Source: Clostridiales bacterium (GTDB lineage: Bacteria; Bacillota; Clostridia; Saccharofermentanales; Saccharofermentanaceae). From it: a stretch of 64,000 nucleotides of DNA. The DNA lies in NCBI GenBank assembly GCA_017940895.1, contig JAGAXM010000022.1, forward strand, positions 142,155 to 206,154. The letters run 5' to 3'. Positions 14,773-23,743 of the stretch are shown here, piece by piece. The notes under the pieces are model-generated. The model worked only from the letters and a program-made list of their open reading frames with translations, searched no databases and was not told the DNA's origin. Made by a program: the position numbers and the translations under genes. Every line of letters begins with the position of its first letter. The stretch's first letter is position 1.

Positions 14773-15418
14773 ATGCTTCGTCCGGGATTCCTATATTTTC
14801 AACAATTACATTGCCTGCGTATTCTCTTCCTTCGCCTGTGATAAGACCTGTTTTGCTTCTGCCGAAAGTAATTGTTGTCTCCGAGTGTATGCCGGCTCCC
14901 ATGAGTTCGCCGGTATCCGAGTTGACCCCTGAAGGTATATCAACTGCGATTACATGAGAATAATGCATACAGTCTGCACTCATAAGAAGTTCTTTCTTGT
15001 CTTCGCGAAGCTGTGATAAAAGCCCGATGCCGAATACTGCATCTACAAGAACATCAGAAGAGGGAAGTGAATCACCGTTTCTGAAGTATGAGATTTTTCC
15101 GCCGATCCGCTTGAATTCAGAAAGTTGATGAAGAAATTCCCAGCTTGCGTGCTCGAGATTGCCTGCGACCACAGCTTGTAATGTCCCGGTAAAGGCGGTG
15201 CTTTCGCACAGAAGTCTTGCGATGCAGATGCCGTCTGCGCCGTTATTGCCGGTGCCGGACAGTACCAATACCGAAGAGGTCGGGAAGTTACTGATGATGT
15301 GTGCGGCAACCTTGGATGAAGCCGTCTCCATTAAAGTCAGCGAGGGGATACCGAGTACGTCTATGGCGTAGCGGTCGGCTTTTTTCGAGACGGTGCCTGA
15401 TATAACGTCTGTGCTCAT
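14753..15418 (-). CDS. nnrE: NAD(P)H-hydrate epimerase (YjeF N-terminal domain protein)
   Basis: A 221-aa protein with a Rossmann-like YjeF_N fold that epimerises damaged R-NAD(P)HX so that NnrD dehydratase can repair it. Seen: SGTGNNGADGICIARLL (the family's GNNGGDG with one Gly to Ala change), DAVFGIGL and AVDIPSGVNSDTG. Many bacteria carry a fused NnrD domain; here only the epimerase half is present. ATG 15418 shares its bases with the tetR stop (ATGA), which fixes the start; a longer in-frame version would lie inside tetR. Cytoplasmic; repair partner not in the window. Confidence 0.88.
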   Translation of the reverse strand: MSTDVISGTVSKKADRYAIDVLGIPSLTLMETASSKVAAHIISNFPTSSVLVLSGTGNNGADGICIARLLCESTAFTGTLQAVVAGNLEHASWEFLHQLSEFKRIGGKISYFRNGDSLPSSDVLVDAVFGIGLLSQLREDKKELLMSADCMHYSHVIAVDIPSGVNSDTGELMGAGIHSETTITFGRSKTGLITGEGREYAGNVIVENIGIPDEAYDHVLS

Positions 15419-16038
15419 GCTTCGGTCTCCACGGCGAAAACCTCGCATATCTTACGGATACAGTCGAACATGTACGGCTTGTAGGAGTCGAGATCACAGG
15501 GGGTTCCTTCAAGCACAATCGTGTGTGCGGTGGAACTTATGAATTCAATAAGGGTGTAGAGCATTATGGGCTCGTCCTTCCATTTCGTGCCGTTGCTGTG
15601 AAGGATGTTCTCGTATTCCTCACGTACATTAACGGAACTGATGAGAGTGTCGTCAGTGATCGCTTTCTGATAGAAGCCGAAGTTTAAGTTCCTGTTTAAG
15701 AAACGTACGAGCCTCGGATCCTTCGAAAGATCCGTAACGACCGAGTCGGCAATAACGATTATCTGATCTACTGTGGGAAGATCAGGATTCTTCTTTTTCT
15801 TCTTATCAAGATTATTAACTGCATTAATGAGAATAGCTTCAGACTTACGGGCGATAAGATGGTCGATGATATCCTGCTTGTCCTTGAAGTAGAAGTAGAA
15901 TGTGCCCTTGGCTACTCCGGCGCTGTTTACGATGTCGGAGATGGAAGTATCGGTTATGCCCTTGGTAGTGAACAGATCATAAGACTTGGACAGTAGAGTA
16001 TTACGCTTAAGTCTTTTGTTGTCTTCAGCTTTTCCCAT
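15415..16038 (-). CDS. TetR family transcriptional repressor
   Basis: A 207-aa regulator. The N-terminal helix-turn-helix is clear (residues about 20-60: GITDTSISDIVNSAGVAKGT, then FYFYFKDKQDI), followed by a helical ligand-binding domain. ATG 16038 is taken because GGGGG stands a few nt upstream; an upstream in-frame start would lie within the operators. It diverges from the MMPL exporter across three copies of a 15-bp palindrome, so it most likely represses both itself and the exporter and responds to a lipid-like or toxic ligand. Coupled to nnrE by ATGA. Confidence 0.92.
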   Translation of the reverse strand: MGKAEDNKRLKRNTLLSKSYDLFTTKGITDTSISDIVNSAGVAKGTFYFYFKDKQDIIDHLIARKSEAILINAVNNLDKKKKKNPDLPTVDQIIVIADSVVTDLSKDPRLVRFLNRNLNFGFYQKAITDDTLISSVNVREEYENILHSNGTKWKDEPIMLYTLIEFISSTAHTIVLEGTPCDLDSYKPYMFDCIRKICEVFAVETEA

Positions 16039-16069
16039 ATTAACCCCCTTGTTAACGGGCTTTTTGGTG

Positions 16070-16098
16070 AGTTTACACAAAATTTGACCGGTGGTCAA
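16070..16098 (-). promoter_or_regulatory. Promoter of tetR
   Basis: Minus strand: TTGACC (16098-16093), 17-nt spacer, TAAACT (16075-16070). The -35 is embedded in operator copy 1. Confidence 0.55.
16084..16098. promoter_or_regulatory. TetR operator copy 1
   Basis: TTGACCGGTGGTCAA, palindromic arms TTGACC/GGTCAA. It covers the tetR -35 element. Confidence 0.8.
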
Positions 16099-16116
16099 GA
16101 AATTACCTCAAAAATA

Positions 16117-16131
16117 TTGACCGATAGTCAA
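16117..16131. promoter_or_regulatory. TetR operator copy 2
   Basis: TTGACCGATAGTCAA, one mismatch in the right arm. It contains the -35 hexamer of the exporter promoter. Confidence 0.8.
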
Positions 16132-16144
16132 AAAGTGCTATCAT
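16117..16144 (+). promoter_or_regulatory. Promoter of the MMPL exporter operon
   Basis: TTGACC (16117-16122), 16-nt spacer, TATCAT (16139-16144). Operator 2 overlaps the -35 and operator 3 lies just after the expected transcription start near 16151. Confidence 0.6.
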
Positions 16145-16156
16145 AGGGTTAAGAAA

Positions 16157-16171
16157 ATGACCGATGGTCAA
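16157..16171. promoter_or_regulatory. TetR operator copy 3
   Basis: ATGACCGATGGTCAA, same palindrome with one end base changed. It lies in the 5' untranslated region of the exporter gene. Confidence 0.8.
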
Positions 16172-16195
16172 AAACGCAAGTGAGGTGAATCGATA

Positions 16196-18301
16196 ATGCT
16201 TAAGTTCGGAAAGCAGATAGTCAGATCAAGATTCGTGATACTGATCGTGGCTCTGTTGCTGCTCATTCCGTCCGTCATCGGATTCCTGAATACACGTATC
16301 AATTACGATATTCTTTATTATCTTCCTGATGACATCGAGACGATGCAGGGACAGGATGTTCTGCTCAATGACTTCGGTAAGGGCGCATACGGTATATTCG
16401 TCTGTGACGGTCTTACCACAAGAGAGCAGATAGAGATGAGGGACAGCATCATGGCTGTAGATCACGTAGCCGACGTTATCTCTTACAGTTCATTAACTGA
16501 CGGGCAGGTCCCGATCGAGATGATGCCGTCCGAAGTACAGGATGTGTTTATGTCGAAGGACGGCGACGGATGCCTGATGTTTATCTTCTTTGATACGACG
16601 AGTTCCGCTGACGAGACGATGGAGGCGATAGGGCAGATCAGAAAGATCGCAGGTACAAAGTGCCTGCTGTCGAGCATGGCCGCAGTCGTAACGGATACCA
16701 AGGATCTTGTCGCCGAGCAGACTCCTATCTATACGGTCATTGCAGTCGCTCTTGCACTTGTAGTCCTGTTCCTTATGACGGATTCGTTCCTTGTTCCGAT
16801 CATCTTTCTTATCGATATCGGTATATCGATCGTTTATAACCTCGGAACCAATTTTGTTAAGGGAGAGATATCGTTCATCACGATGGCGCTCGTTGCCATC
16901 CTGCAGCTTGCCGTAACGATGGACTACTCGATCTTCCTGTACAACAGCTATATGGAACAGAAGATAAAGTTCTCCGATAACAAGGAGGCAATGGCAAATG
17001 CTATCGCTGCAACGATCACTTCGGTAACGGGGTCTTCTCTCACGACCATCGCAGGCTTCCTTGCAATGTGCTTCATGACATTTACTCTCGGACTTGATAT
17101 GGGTGTTGTTATGGCAAAGGGTGTAGTGCTCGGCGTTATCTGCTGCGTAACCATCCTGCCTTCGCTCATACTTCTTTGCGACAAGGCTATACAGAAGACC
17201 CGCCATAAGACTTTGAACATCAAGGGCGATCTTCTGTCCGGATTCATTTCGAGAAGATATGTTGTAACTGCAGTGCTCCTGCTTCTTCTGTGGATCCCTG
17301 CGATCTTCGGTTACTCGAGACTTAATGTTTACTATAAGCTCGACTCGAGTCTTCCGGCATCACTCGGGTCCGTGCAGGCGAATGAGGCACTGGAGGAGAA
17401 CTACGATATCTCATCCGTATCCATGATTCTTGTCGATTCCGATATGTCTTCAAGGGAAACACGCGAGATGCTCGATGAGATCAAGACTGTAGACGGAGTT
17501 AACTTCGCACTCGGACTTGATTCTGTTGTAGGTTCGCTCGTACCTGATGAGATCATTCCTGTTGATGCTGTATCAAAACTTCAGAGCGATAATTGGAAAC
17601 TGATCGTAGTATCTTCCGCATATCAGGTCGCGACAGACGAGATCAACGCCCAGTGTGATGAGATACAGAATATAATCAAGCGCTATGATCCGACTTCGAT
17701 GTTCGTCGGTGAAGCTCCGGCTACCAAGGATCTTATCGAGATCACTGACCGTGACTTTAAGATAGTGAGCCTCGTAAGTATCGGCGCGATCTTCCTTCTG
17801 ATCCTTTTCGTGCTTAAGTCGGGTACGCTGCCCGTGATCCTCGTGTCAGTAGTTGAGCTTGCGATCTACATCAACATGTCTATCTCGTACTACACGGGCT
17901 CCACGCTGCCTTTCATAGCATCCATCTGCATAGGAACGATACAGCTCGGTGCCACCATAGACTACGCGATACTGCTTACTAACCGTTACAAGACGGAACG
18001 TATCGCAGGTGCCGATGCAAAAACAGCCGTTGCCAATGCCGTCAAGACTTCTATCCATTCCATATTCTCTTCGGCACTCGGTTTCTTCGCAGCTACGGTA
18101 GGCGTTGCAGTCTACTCCGATATCGACCTTATAAGCTCGATCTGTCTGCTGCTTTCGAGAGGCGCGCTGTTGTCGATGGTTATCGTGCTTACTTTACTGC
18201 CGTCGATGCTTCTTATATTTGACGGATTGATCATAAGAACAACGTGGGACATGAAGTCCTGCATACCGCATAAGGAGGTGCATAAGAAATGTTATCAGTA
18301 A
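16196..18301 (+). CDS. MMPL/RND family exporter
   Basis: A 701-aa membrane protein built as two repeats: one N-terminal helix, an extracellular loop domain, then five or six clustered helices; the second half repeats this from about residue 350. The hydrophobic blocks carry the conserved MMPL motif (AVTMDYSIFLYNSYMEQ and the matching GATIDYAILLTNRYKTE), where paired Asp-Tyr residues move protons. Members export lipids, siderophores or drugs by proton antiport. A GAGGTG ribosome site precedes the ATG. It is under the TetR operators and overlaps the next gene by 13 nt, so pump and envelope partner are made together. Confidence 0.92.
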   Translation: MLKFGKQIVRSRFVILIVALLLLIPSVIGFLNTRINYDILYYLPDDIETMQGQDVLLNDFGKGAYGIFVCDGLTTREQIEMRDSIMAVDHVADVISYSSLTDGQVPIEMMPSEVQDVFMSKDGDGCLMFIFFDTTSSADETMEAIGQIRKIAGTKCLLSSMAAVVTDTKDLVAEQTPIYTVIAVALALVVLFLMTDSFLVPIIFLIDIGISIVYNLGTNFVKGEISFITMALVAILQLAVTMDYSIFLYNSYMEQKIKFSDNKEAMANAIAATITSVTGSSLTTIAGFLAMCFMTFTLGLDMGVVMAKGVVLGVICCVTILPSLILLCDKAIQKTRHKTLNIKGDLLSGFISRRYVVTAVLLLLLWIPAIFGYSRLNVYYKLDSSLPASLGSVQANEALEENYDISSVSMILVDSDMSSRETREMLDEIKTVDGVNFALGLDSVVGSLVPDEIIPVDAVSKLQSDNWKLIVVSSAYQVATDEINAQCDEIQNIIKRYDPTSMFVGEAPATKDLIEITDRDFKIVSLVSIGAIFLLILFVLKSGTLPVILVSVVELAIYINMSISYYTGSTLPFIASICIGTIQLGATIDYAILLTNRYKTERIAGADAKTAVANAVKTSIHSIFSSALGFFAATVGVAVYSDIDLISSICLLLSRGALLSMVIVLTLLPSMLLIFDGLIIRTTWDMKSCIPHKEVHKKCYQ

Positions 18302-20415
18302 CTTCGAAAAGGATTATCGCTTTATCAACAACTGCAGCAGTTGCTTTGGGCAGCTGCGGGGGCGTGATGATCTATAAGAATAATCAGAACAAAGTGCTCG
18401 CACAGGAACTTACTTCCGAGATTGCGGAAGCACAGGATTTGGCAGCAGCCTATCATTCGCTTACTTCAGGTAAGAACGAGACTGTTTATGTAATTACTGC
18501 TGCTAATGGAGAGCGGACAACATATGTAAGTTCATGGCTTCATAATCCTGACGGAAGCTCTTCTATAAATGATGTATCCGATTTAAGCGATATCGAAGTC
18601 GTAAGAGGAGCTGCAGAGTTAGGTCAGGATGAAGGCGGACAGATCACTTGGGAAGCAAACGGCGAAGATGTTTATTATCAGGGCGTTTCCGATGATGAGC
18701 TTCCGGTGGATGTTAATGTTTCTTATACATTGGACGGCGCTTCAATAACCGAGTCTGATCTTGAAGGCAGAAGCGGTCATCTGGTAATGACGATCGATTA
18801 TGCTAATAACTTAAGCGAAGAAGTCGAGGGAGAAGACGGCGAAGTCTATACGATCTATATGCCGTTCGTTATGACGACGGGAATGCTTCTCGATAATGAT
18901 ACATACAGAAATATCGAAGTAACCAATGGTCAGTGCGTTAATGACGGTGAAAGGACTTATGTATTGGGTATCGGGTTCCCCGGTCTTTATGAAAGCTTGG
19001 GACTTGCCGATGTTAATATCGATGACCCCGAGATCGAGCAGAGTATCGAAGATATCAATATCCCTGATGAGATAACTGTCGAGTGCGATGTAGTTGACTG
19101 CGGCGAGATTACTGCCATGACGGTTGCATCTGTGCTTGATCTTAATGATATCGACATCTCGCTTAATACTGACGGTATCGACGAGGATATGGATCAGATC
19201 ACGGACGGCATGAGAAGTCTTGTTGACGGATCCGAGCGTCTTTATGACGGTGTATCCGCACTTAATGACGGAGCTGTAGCTTTAAATAACGGTGCAGGTG
19301 CGGTTGCCGACGGTGCTGCTTCTCTTGCAACGGGTGCATCTTCATTAAGTAACGGTACTAACGAGCTTGCTAACGGCGCAGCATCTTTGCAGAACGGTAT
19401 AAGCCAGGTTAATGACGGCGCAGCAGCTCTTAACAACGGCTTGGGTCAGGTGCAGGCTAATATTCCTGCACTGCAGAACGGTGTAAATGATCTTACGAAC
19501 GGAGCCAATGCTCTTTCGCAGGGTGCATCGTCATTAAGTTCCGGCGTAAATACGCTTTACAGCCAGATGACTTCACAGGAAGCACAGGCTCAGATGTCTG
19601 CACTTGTTGCAGGATCCGCACAATTCTCACAGAGCTTATCTGCACTTAATACGGCGCTTAGTTCAGGCGGAATGACACCGGAGCAGGCTGCTCAGTTACA
19701 GGGCGCCATTCAGTATCTTTCTGCATATGCCGCTCAGGCTGATGAGACAACGGCTGCATGCATCAATGCTTTGATTACGGCTTATTCCTCGATGACCGGA
19801 AGCATGAGTCAGGTTGCTTCTTCTGTAGCCGCACTTAACGAAGGATATGCGGGTATCGATGCGGGTATCAATGCATTAACGGGTAAGTTCGGTGAAGTTG
19901 CCAATGCCGTAGCTCAGGTTCAGTCCGGAGCCTCTCAGGTTGCAAACGGTGCCGCACAGGTATCCAACGGACTTAATACACTTAACAACAGTACAGGAGC
20001 ACTTGCCAACGGTATCAACCAGCTGGCATCTGGGTCCGCATCATTAAGCAACGGAACATCGCAGCTCGTTAACGGAGCGGCAGCTCTTCATGACGGTGTC
20101 GCTCAGGTTAACAACGGAGCACAGTCTCTTGCATCAGGTGCTGCTTCTTTGTCTGACGGTGCGGATCAGCTCGCTTCCGGTACAGAAGAGTTGTCTGAAG
20201 GTGTAGCAGCGCTTCTTGAAGGTGCAGGTCAGCTTGAGGACGGACTTAATGAGTTCAATGAAGAGGCTGTAGATAAGCTTACGGATATGATCAATGAATT
20301 GTCTCCCGTATCAGACAGGGTTGAAGCATTAAGAGAATATTCTGCAACTTACAATACTTTCTCCGGTACACCTGACGGTGTTGAGGATTCCGTAGTATTC
20401 GTATTCAAGAGCTGA
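18289..20415 (+). CDS. Envelope protein with Leu-x-x-Gly heptad repeats (YhgE-like partner of MMPL)
   Basis: A 708-aa exported protein. After a basic start and a hydrophobic segment (residues about 8-24) comes LGSC, a possible lipobox, so it may be a lipoprotein; a plain signal anchor is the alternative. Residues about 300-460 and 540-660 are seven-residue repeats of the form x-x-x-L-x-x-G (ALNDGAVALNNGAGAV and similar), predicted as long coiled coils or a beta-stacked stalk. Bacillota commonly pair such proteins with MMPL/YhgE-type exporters, where they may span the wall. It lacks the C-terminal membrane helices of YhgE. Translation starts inside the end of the exporter gene. Confidence 0.8.
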   Translation: MLSVTSKRIIALSTTAAVALGSCGGVMIYKNNQNKVLAQELTSEIAEAQDLAAAYHSLTSGKNETVYVITAANGERTTYVSSWLHNPDGSSSINDVSDLSDIEVVRGAAELGQDEGGQITWEANGEDVYYQGVSDDELPVDVNVSYTLDGASITESDLEGRSGHLVMTIDYANNLSEEVEGEDGEVYTIYMPFVMTTGMLLDNDTYRNIEVTNGQCVNDGERTYVLGIGFPGLYESLGLADVNIDDPEIEQSIEDINIPDEITVECDVVDCGEITAMTVASVLDLNDIDISLNTDGIDEDMDQITDGMRSLVDGSERLYDGVSALNDGAVALNNGAGAVADGAASLATGASSLSNGTNELANGAASLQNGISQVNDGAAALNNGLGQVQANIPALQNGVNDLTNGANALSQGASSLSSGVNTLYSQMTSQEAQAQMSALVAGSAQFSQSLSALNTALSSGGMTPEQAAQLQGAIQYLSAYAAQADETTAACINALITAYSSMTGSMSQVASSVAALNEGYAGIDAGINALTGKFGEVANAVAQVQSGASQVANGAAQVSNGLNTLNNSTGALANGINQLASGSASLSNGTSQLVNGAAALHDGVAQVNNGAQSLASGAASLSDGADQLASGTEELSEGVAALLEGAGQLEDGLNEFNEEAVDKLTDMINELSPVSDRVEALREYSATYNTFSGTPDGVEDSVVFVFKS

Positions 20416-20444
20416 AGTCGCGATTGATAATTAAACTTTGATAT

Positions 20445-20476
20445 AATGCCCGTGGAATAAATTCACGGGCATTTTT
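20445..20476 (+). terminator. Terminator of the exporter operon
   Basis: AATGCCCGTG (20445-20454) pairs with CACGGGCATT (20464-20473), followed by a T run. Confidence 0.88.
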
Positions 20477-20499
20477 GCTTAAGAAATAGGGAGGACAAA

Positions 20500-21606
20500 T
20501 TGATACTGTTGGCTGTTGATATACAGAAGGGTATAACCGATGAGCGCTTATATGCTTATGAGGAATTTACCGGGAGTGTAATACACCTGATCGACGAGGC
20601 AAGAAAGGCCGGTGTCGAGGTAGTTCATGTAAGGCACGATGACGGTAAAGGCTCCGGTTTTACGGTAGGAGACGAAGCTTTCGAGATTGACGGCAGGTTC
20701 GCGCCGGTATCGGGAGAGAAGGTTTTCGATAAGGATGTTAATGATGCATTTATCTTCTACACGGGTCTTGAAGATTACCTTGAGACGAAGGGTGTAAGCA
20801 AAGTTATCATCGTCGGTCTTCAGACAGATTACTGCATCGATGCGACGGTTAAGGGAGGGTTCTCGGCAGGTTTCGAGATGATTGTGCCTGCTTACTGCAA
20901 TACTACCCGCAGTAACGACTATATGGATGGTGAGACCACATATAAGTTCTATAACGAGAATATGTGGCCCGGAAGATATGCGAAGTGTCTGTCTGTAGAT
21001 GAAACTGTTGATCTTATACGTTCATACCGTAAGAGCGGGCAGGCTCCTCTTATAAATGACTGCGGTCCTGAGACGATAGAGACTGACAGGCTTATCTTGA
21101 GAAGGTTCAAAATGGATGATGCCGATTCTATGATGCGCAACTGGGTAAGCGATGACAATATCCAGGGAATGTACGGCGAGCCTTCGTACAAGACTAAAGG
21201 AGAAGTCGAGGCTCTAATAAGCAGGTTTATTAAACGCTGTCAGGGCGGATATTCGTACAGGTGGGCGATCATAGAGAAGGCTTCCGGCGAGTGTATCGGT
21301 CAGGCTGCATATTTTCTCGAAAATTCGAGCGGAGCATTCGGCGAGATCGAATACTGTATAGGTACTGCATATCAGGGAAAGGGTTACGCCACGGAAGCGA
21401 CCAAGGCTGTTATAGATTTCGGGTTTAAAAGAGCAGGCTTCAATAAAGTTCAGATATGCGTAAGACCTTCGAATACACCTTCCAAGAGAGTCATCGAGAA
21501 GTGCGGATTTACTTATGAGGGCGCTCTGAGAGATTATTTCATGATCAACGGTCAGTTCGAAGACAGACTGTATTATTCAATCCTGAAGGAAGAGTGGAAG
21601 GGATAA
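20500..21606 (+). CDS. Isochorismatase-like hydrolase fused to GNAT acetyltransferase
   Basis: A two-domain protein of 368 aa. Residues 1-175 are a cysteine hydrolase of the isochorismatase/nicotinamidase family, with Asp in LLAVDIQKG, Lys in SKVIIVGLQ and the nucleophile Cys in TDYCIDATV. Residues about 190-365 form a RimJ/RimL-type N-acetyltransferase (TIETDRLILRRF, acetyl-CoA loop YQGKGYATEA, NTPSKRVIEKCGF). Each half is complete. The start is TTG with AGGGAGG 5 nt upstream. The combination in one chain is unusual; the hydrolase could act on an amide and the acetyltransferase on its amine product, but no substrate can be named. Coupled to the next gene by TAATG. Confidence 0.88.
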   Translation: MILLAVDIQKGITDERLYAYEEFTGSVIHLIDEARKAGVEVVHVRHDDGKGSGFTVGDEAFEIDGRFAPVSGEKVFDKDVNDAFIFYTGLEDYLETKGVSKVIIVGLQTDYCIDATVKGGFSAGFEMIVPAYCNTTRSNDYMDGETTYKFYNENMWPGRYAKCLSVDETVDLIRSYRKSGQAPLINDCGPETIETDRLILRRFKMDDADSMMRNWVSDDNIQGMYGEPSYKTKGEVEALISRFIKRCQGGYSYRWAIIEKASGECIGQAAYFLENSSGAFGEIEYCIGTAYQGKGYATEATKAVIDFGFKRAGFNKVQICVRPSNTPSKRVIEKCGFTYEGALRDYFMINGQFEDRLYYSILKEEWKG

Positions 21607-22385
21607 TGAGAGATATTTTTGGGAATAAGAAATACAGCGGGTTCATCTGGCATTTTATCTTTACTCTGCCGTTTATCGGTCTGTCATTGCTGTTCATTGA
21701 GTTTACTTCAGGCGTTTTGTGGTTCCTGATCAGTTCGACGTTAAGGATCGTGTTCGGACTCGGTATATTGTTTGTTGCATCTAAACTATTTGAGTTAAAA
21801 CCCGGTGAGATCCTGTCATTTAAGAACATGAAATGTGCGCTGTTCGCAGGCGCAGGATTCTTTCTGTTTTTCCTCTATTTTCTTATCCAGGTTATTTCTG
21901 GATTCGGCGGGGTTACCGGGCTTACGTTCGGCATCTTTCTTACAAGAGTTTTCCTTCAGCAGTTAACTACAGGCTTTTACGAGGAGATCAATTACAGATT
22001 TTTGCTCCTTGAAGGACTGAAGCATACATCAAATACAGTCGTAATGAAGCTTCTTTATGTATTCTCGAGTACCGTTTTGTTCGGACTTTTGCACTGTGTG
22101 ACAGGGTGGGACACATACAGGTTTCTTACTACCGCTGCTATCGGATTCGCATTCGCGGTTATATTCGTTAATACGGGTAATATCGTACTTACGATGATCC
22201 TTCATTTTGTTTACGACCTGCTTGTTCATATCACGGCTTTTGTGCAGTGGAATAATAATCCTTTTTTCGACGGTATATGTGCTTGGGCGGAAGCCGCTTA
22301 CGCCGTGATGTTTATAGTGTCGCTTGTTATTCTTATATATTCGCCTCATAAAAATAAGTGTGATTGTGCTAATATTAAGAAGTAA
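21606..22385 (+). CDS. CPBP family intramembrane metalloprotease
   Basis: A polytopic protein of about 259 aa with seven or so hydrophobic stretches. It has the family's motif 1 (YEEINYRFLLLEGL, EExxxR), motif 2 (FGLLHC with a metal-ligand His) and motif 3 (LHFVYDLL). Substrate unknown. ATG 21606 shares bases with the previous stop; an in-frame GTG at 21594 lies within the upstream gene and is less likely. It is a paralogue-like partner, in family only, of the CPBP protease at 5.2 kb; the two sequences differ clearly. Confidence 0.85.
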   Translation: MRDIFGNKKYSGFIWHFIFTLPFIGLSLLFIEFTSGVLWFLISSTLRIVFGLGILFVASKLFELKPGEILSFKNMKCALFAGAGFFLFFLYFLIQVISGFGGVTGLTFGIFLTRVFLQQLTTGFYEEINYRFLLLEGLKHTSNTVVMKLLYVFSSTVLFGLLHCVTGWDTYRFLTTAAIGFAFAVIFVNTGNIVLTMILHFVYDLLVHITAFVQWNNNPFFDGICAWAEAAYAVMFIVSLVILIYSPHKNKCDCANIKK

Positions 22386-22405
22386 ATTATTTTGGAGGTT
22401 TTAAT

Positions 22406-22831
22406 ATGAAACTTGTTGCATATTTCTCCACTTCAGGCAAGACTGAAGCTGAAGCCAAGAAGATCGCAGAGAGGGAAGACGCTGATATCTTTGTAATTCA
22501 GCCCGAAGAGCCCTACACAAGTGCAGATCTTGACTGGCAGGAAAGAGGCTGCAGAGCCAACAACGAGATGGAAAACAAGAGCAACCGTGTAGCTTTGGCT
22601 GCGGTTTGTGAAGATATCGCGAAATATGATGAGATATATTTGGGATTCCCGCTGTGGTGGGGTTATGCTCCCAGAATCATCAATACTTTCCTCGAGAGTG
22701 CTGATTTTACAGGCAAGAAGATAATTCCTTTCGTGACGAGCGGAGGCAGCGAGTATACTCAGAATACCGCGGATGATCTTAAGGCTTGTGCTCCCGGTGC
22801 CATCTTCGAAGAAGGGATCAGGATCAAGTAA
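22406..22831 (+). CDS. Flavodoxin-like protein
   Basis: A protein of 141 aa with a flavodoxin fold. The phosphate-binding loop after the first strand reads YFSTSGKTEAEAKKIA, and the FMN-flanking loop LGFPLWWGYAPRIINTFLE is typical of the short flavodoxin_4 type seen in clostridia. It likely carries electrons in the cytoplasm or acts as an NAD(P)H-dependent quinone reductase-like protein. GGAGG precedes the ATG at good spacing. It sits between the CPBP protease and a patatin gene with a 3-nt gap to the latter. Confidence 0.87.
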   Translation: MKLVAYFSTSGKTEAEAKKIAEREDADIFVIQPEEPYTSADLDWQERGCRANNEMENKSNRVALAAVCEDIAKYDEIYLGFPLWWGYAPRIINTFLESADFTGKKIIPFVTSGGSEYTQNTADDLKACAPGAIFEEGIRIK

Positions 22832-22834
22832 TCT

Positions 22835-23743
22835 TTGGATAAAGTCTATTCCGGTTGGGACGCCCTTCCTAAGGGTTATTCTTCAGATGTGTTGACGGAA
22901 GGCTGCCTTGTGCTTGAAGGCGGTGCTTTTCGGGCATTGTATTCTTCAGGTGTAGCCGATGTTCTGATGGAGAACGGCATCAACATGAGCTGCGTCTGCG
23001 GAGTGTCTGCAGGAGCTTTAAACGGTGCCAATTATGCTTCGGGACAGATCGGACGCTCGGCAAGGATCAATCTTCGTTACCGTCACGATAAGAATTACGT
23101 CGGTGTTAAGCCCATGCTTACCGAGGGCGGAGTTATCGGATTTGATTATATCTTCGGCGAGCTTGAAGGCGTTGAACCCTTTGATTATGAGGCTTTCGGT
23201 AAGCGCCGTTTTGTTGCTGTAACTTCAGATGTCGACACGGGAAGAGCGCATTACTGGGAGAAGGATAACTGCAGTGATATCTTTCAGGCTATCCGGGCTT
23301 CTGCCTCGATGCCGTATGTATCAACTCCCGTCGAAGTTGAAGGGACATTCAATCTTGACGGCGGATGCAGTGTCAATATTCCGTATAACTGGGCGATCAG
23401 ACAGGGGTATAAGAAGATAATCGTAGTTAAGACGCGTGCGGCAGATTACCGTGAGCCTTCTGCGTCCGATGCGGGGATTAAACTTATAGAGACGATCTAT
23501 AAGGACAGACCTGCTCTTGCTTATAATCTCAGTCATATGAGTGAGAGATACAATCTTGAGATGGATGAGCTGTTTTATCTTAATGAACACAGATCCGTCT
23601 ACATGATCCAACCTTCGCGTTCGCTCGATGATATCGGCAGGCTCGAGTCTGATATGGAAAAACTGGGACGTTTATATTATCTTGGTAGGAAGGACTGCGA
23701 AGAGCGTCTCGATGATATAAAAGGATATTTGAATTATTTATGA
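22835..23743 (+). CDS. Patatin-like phospholipase
   Basis: A 302-aa serine lipase-type protein. Seen: oxyanion loop LEGGAFRALYSSGV, nucleophile elbow GVSAGALNGA (GxSxG), and the catalytic Asp in NLDGGCSVNIP (DGG). Ser-Asp dyad is complete. It belongs to the bacterial patatin/RssA-like group acting on membrane lipids or acyl esters. The start is TTG 22835. The stop overlaps the uppP ATG (ATGA), so the gene is coupled to an envelope lipid-carrier enzyme. Confidence 0.9.
   Translation: MDKVYSGWDALPKGYSSDVLTEGCLVLEGGAFRALYSSGVADVLMENGINMSCVCGVSAGALNGANYASGQIGRSARINLRYRHDKNYVGVKPMLTEGGVIGFDYIFGELEGVEPFDYEAFGKRRFVAVTSDVDTGRAHYWEKDNCSDIFQAIRASASMPYVSTPVEVEGTFNLDGGCSVNIPYNWAIRQGYKKIIVVKTRAADYREPSASDAGIKLIETIYKDRPALAYNLSHMSERYNLEMDELFYLNEHRSVYMIQPSRSLDDIGRLESDMEKLGRLYYLGRKDCEERLDDIKGYLNYL

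Noticed and set aside
19200..20260. DNA tandem repeats
   Set aside because: The periodicity comes from coding of x-x-x-L-x-x-G heptads; codons differ between units, so selection is on the protein.
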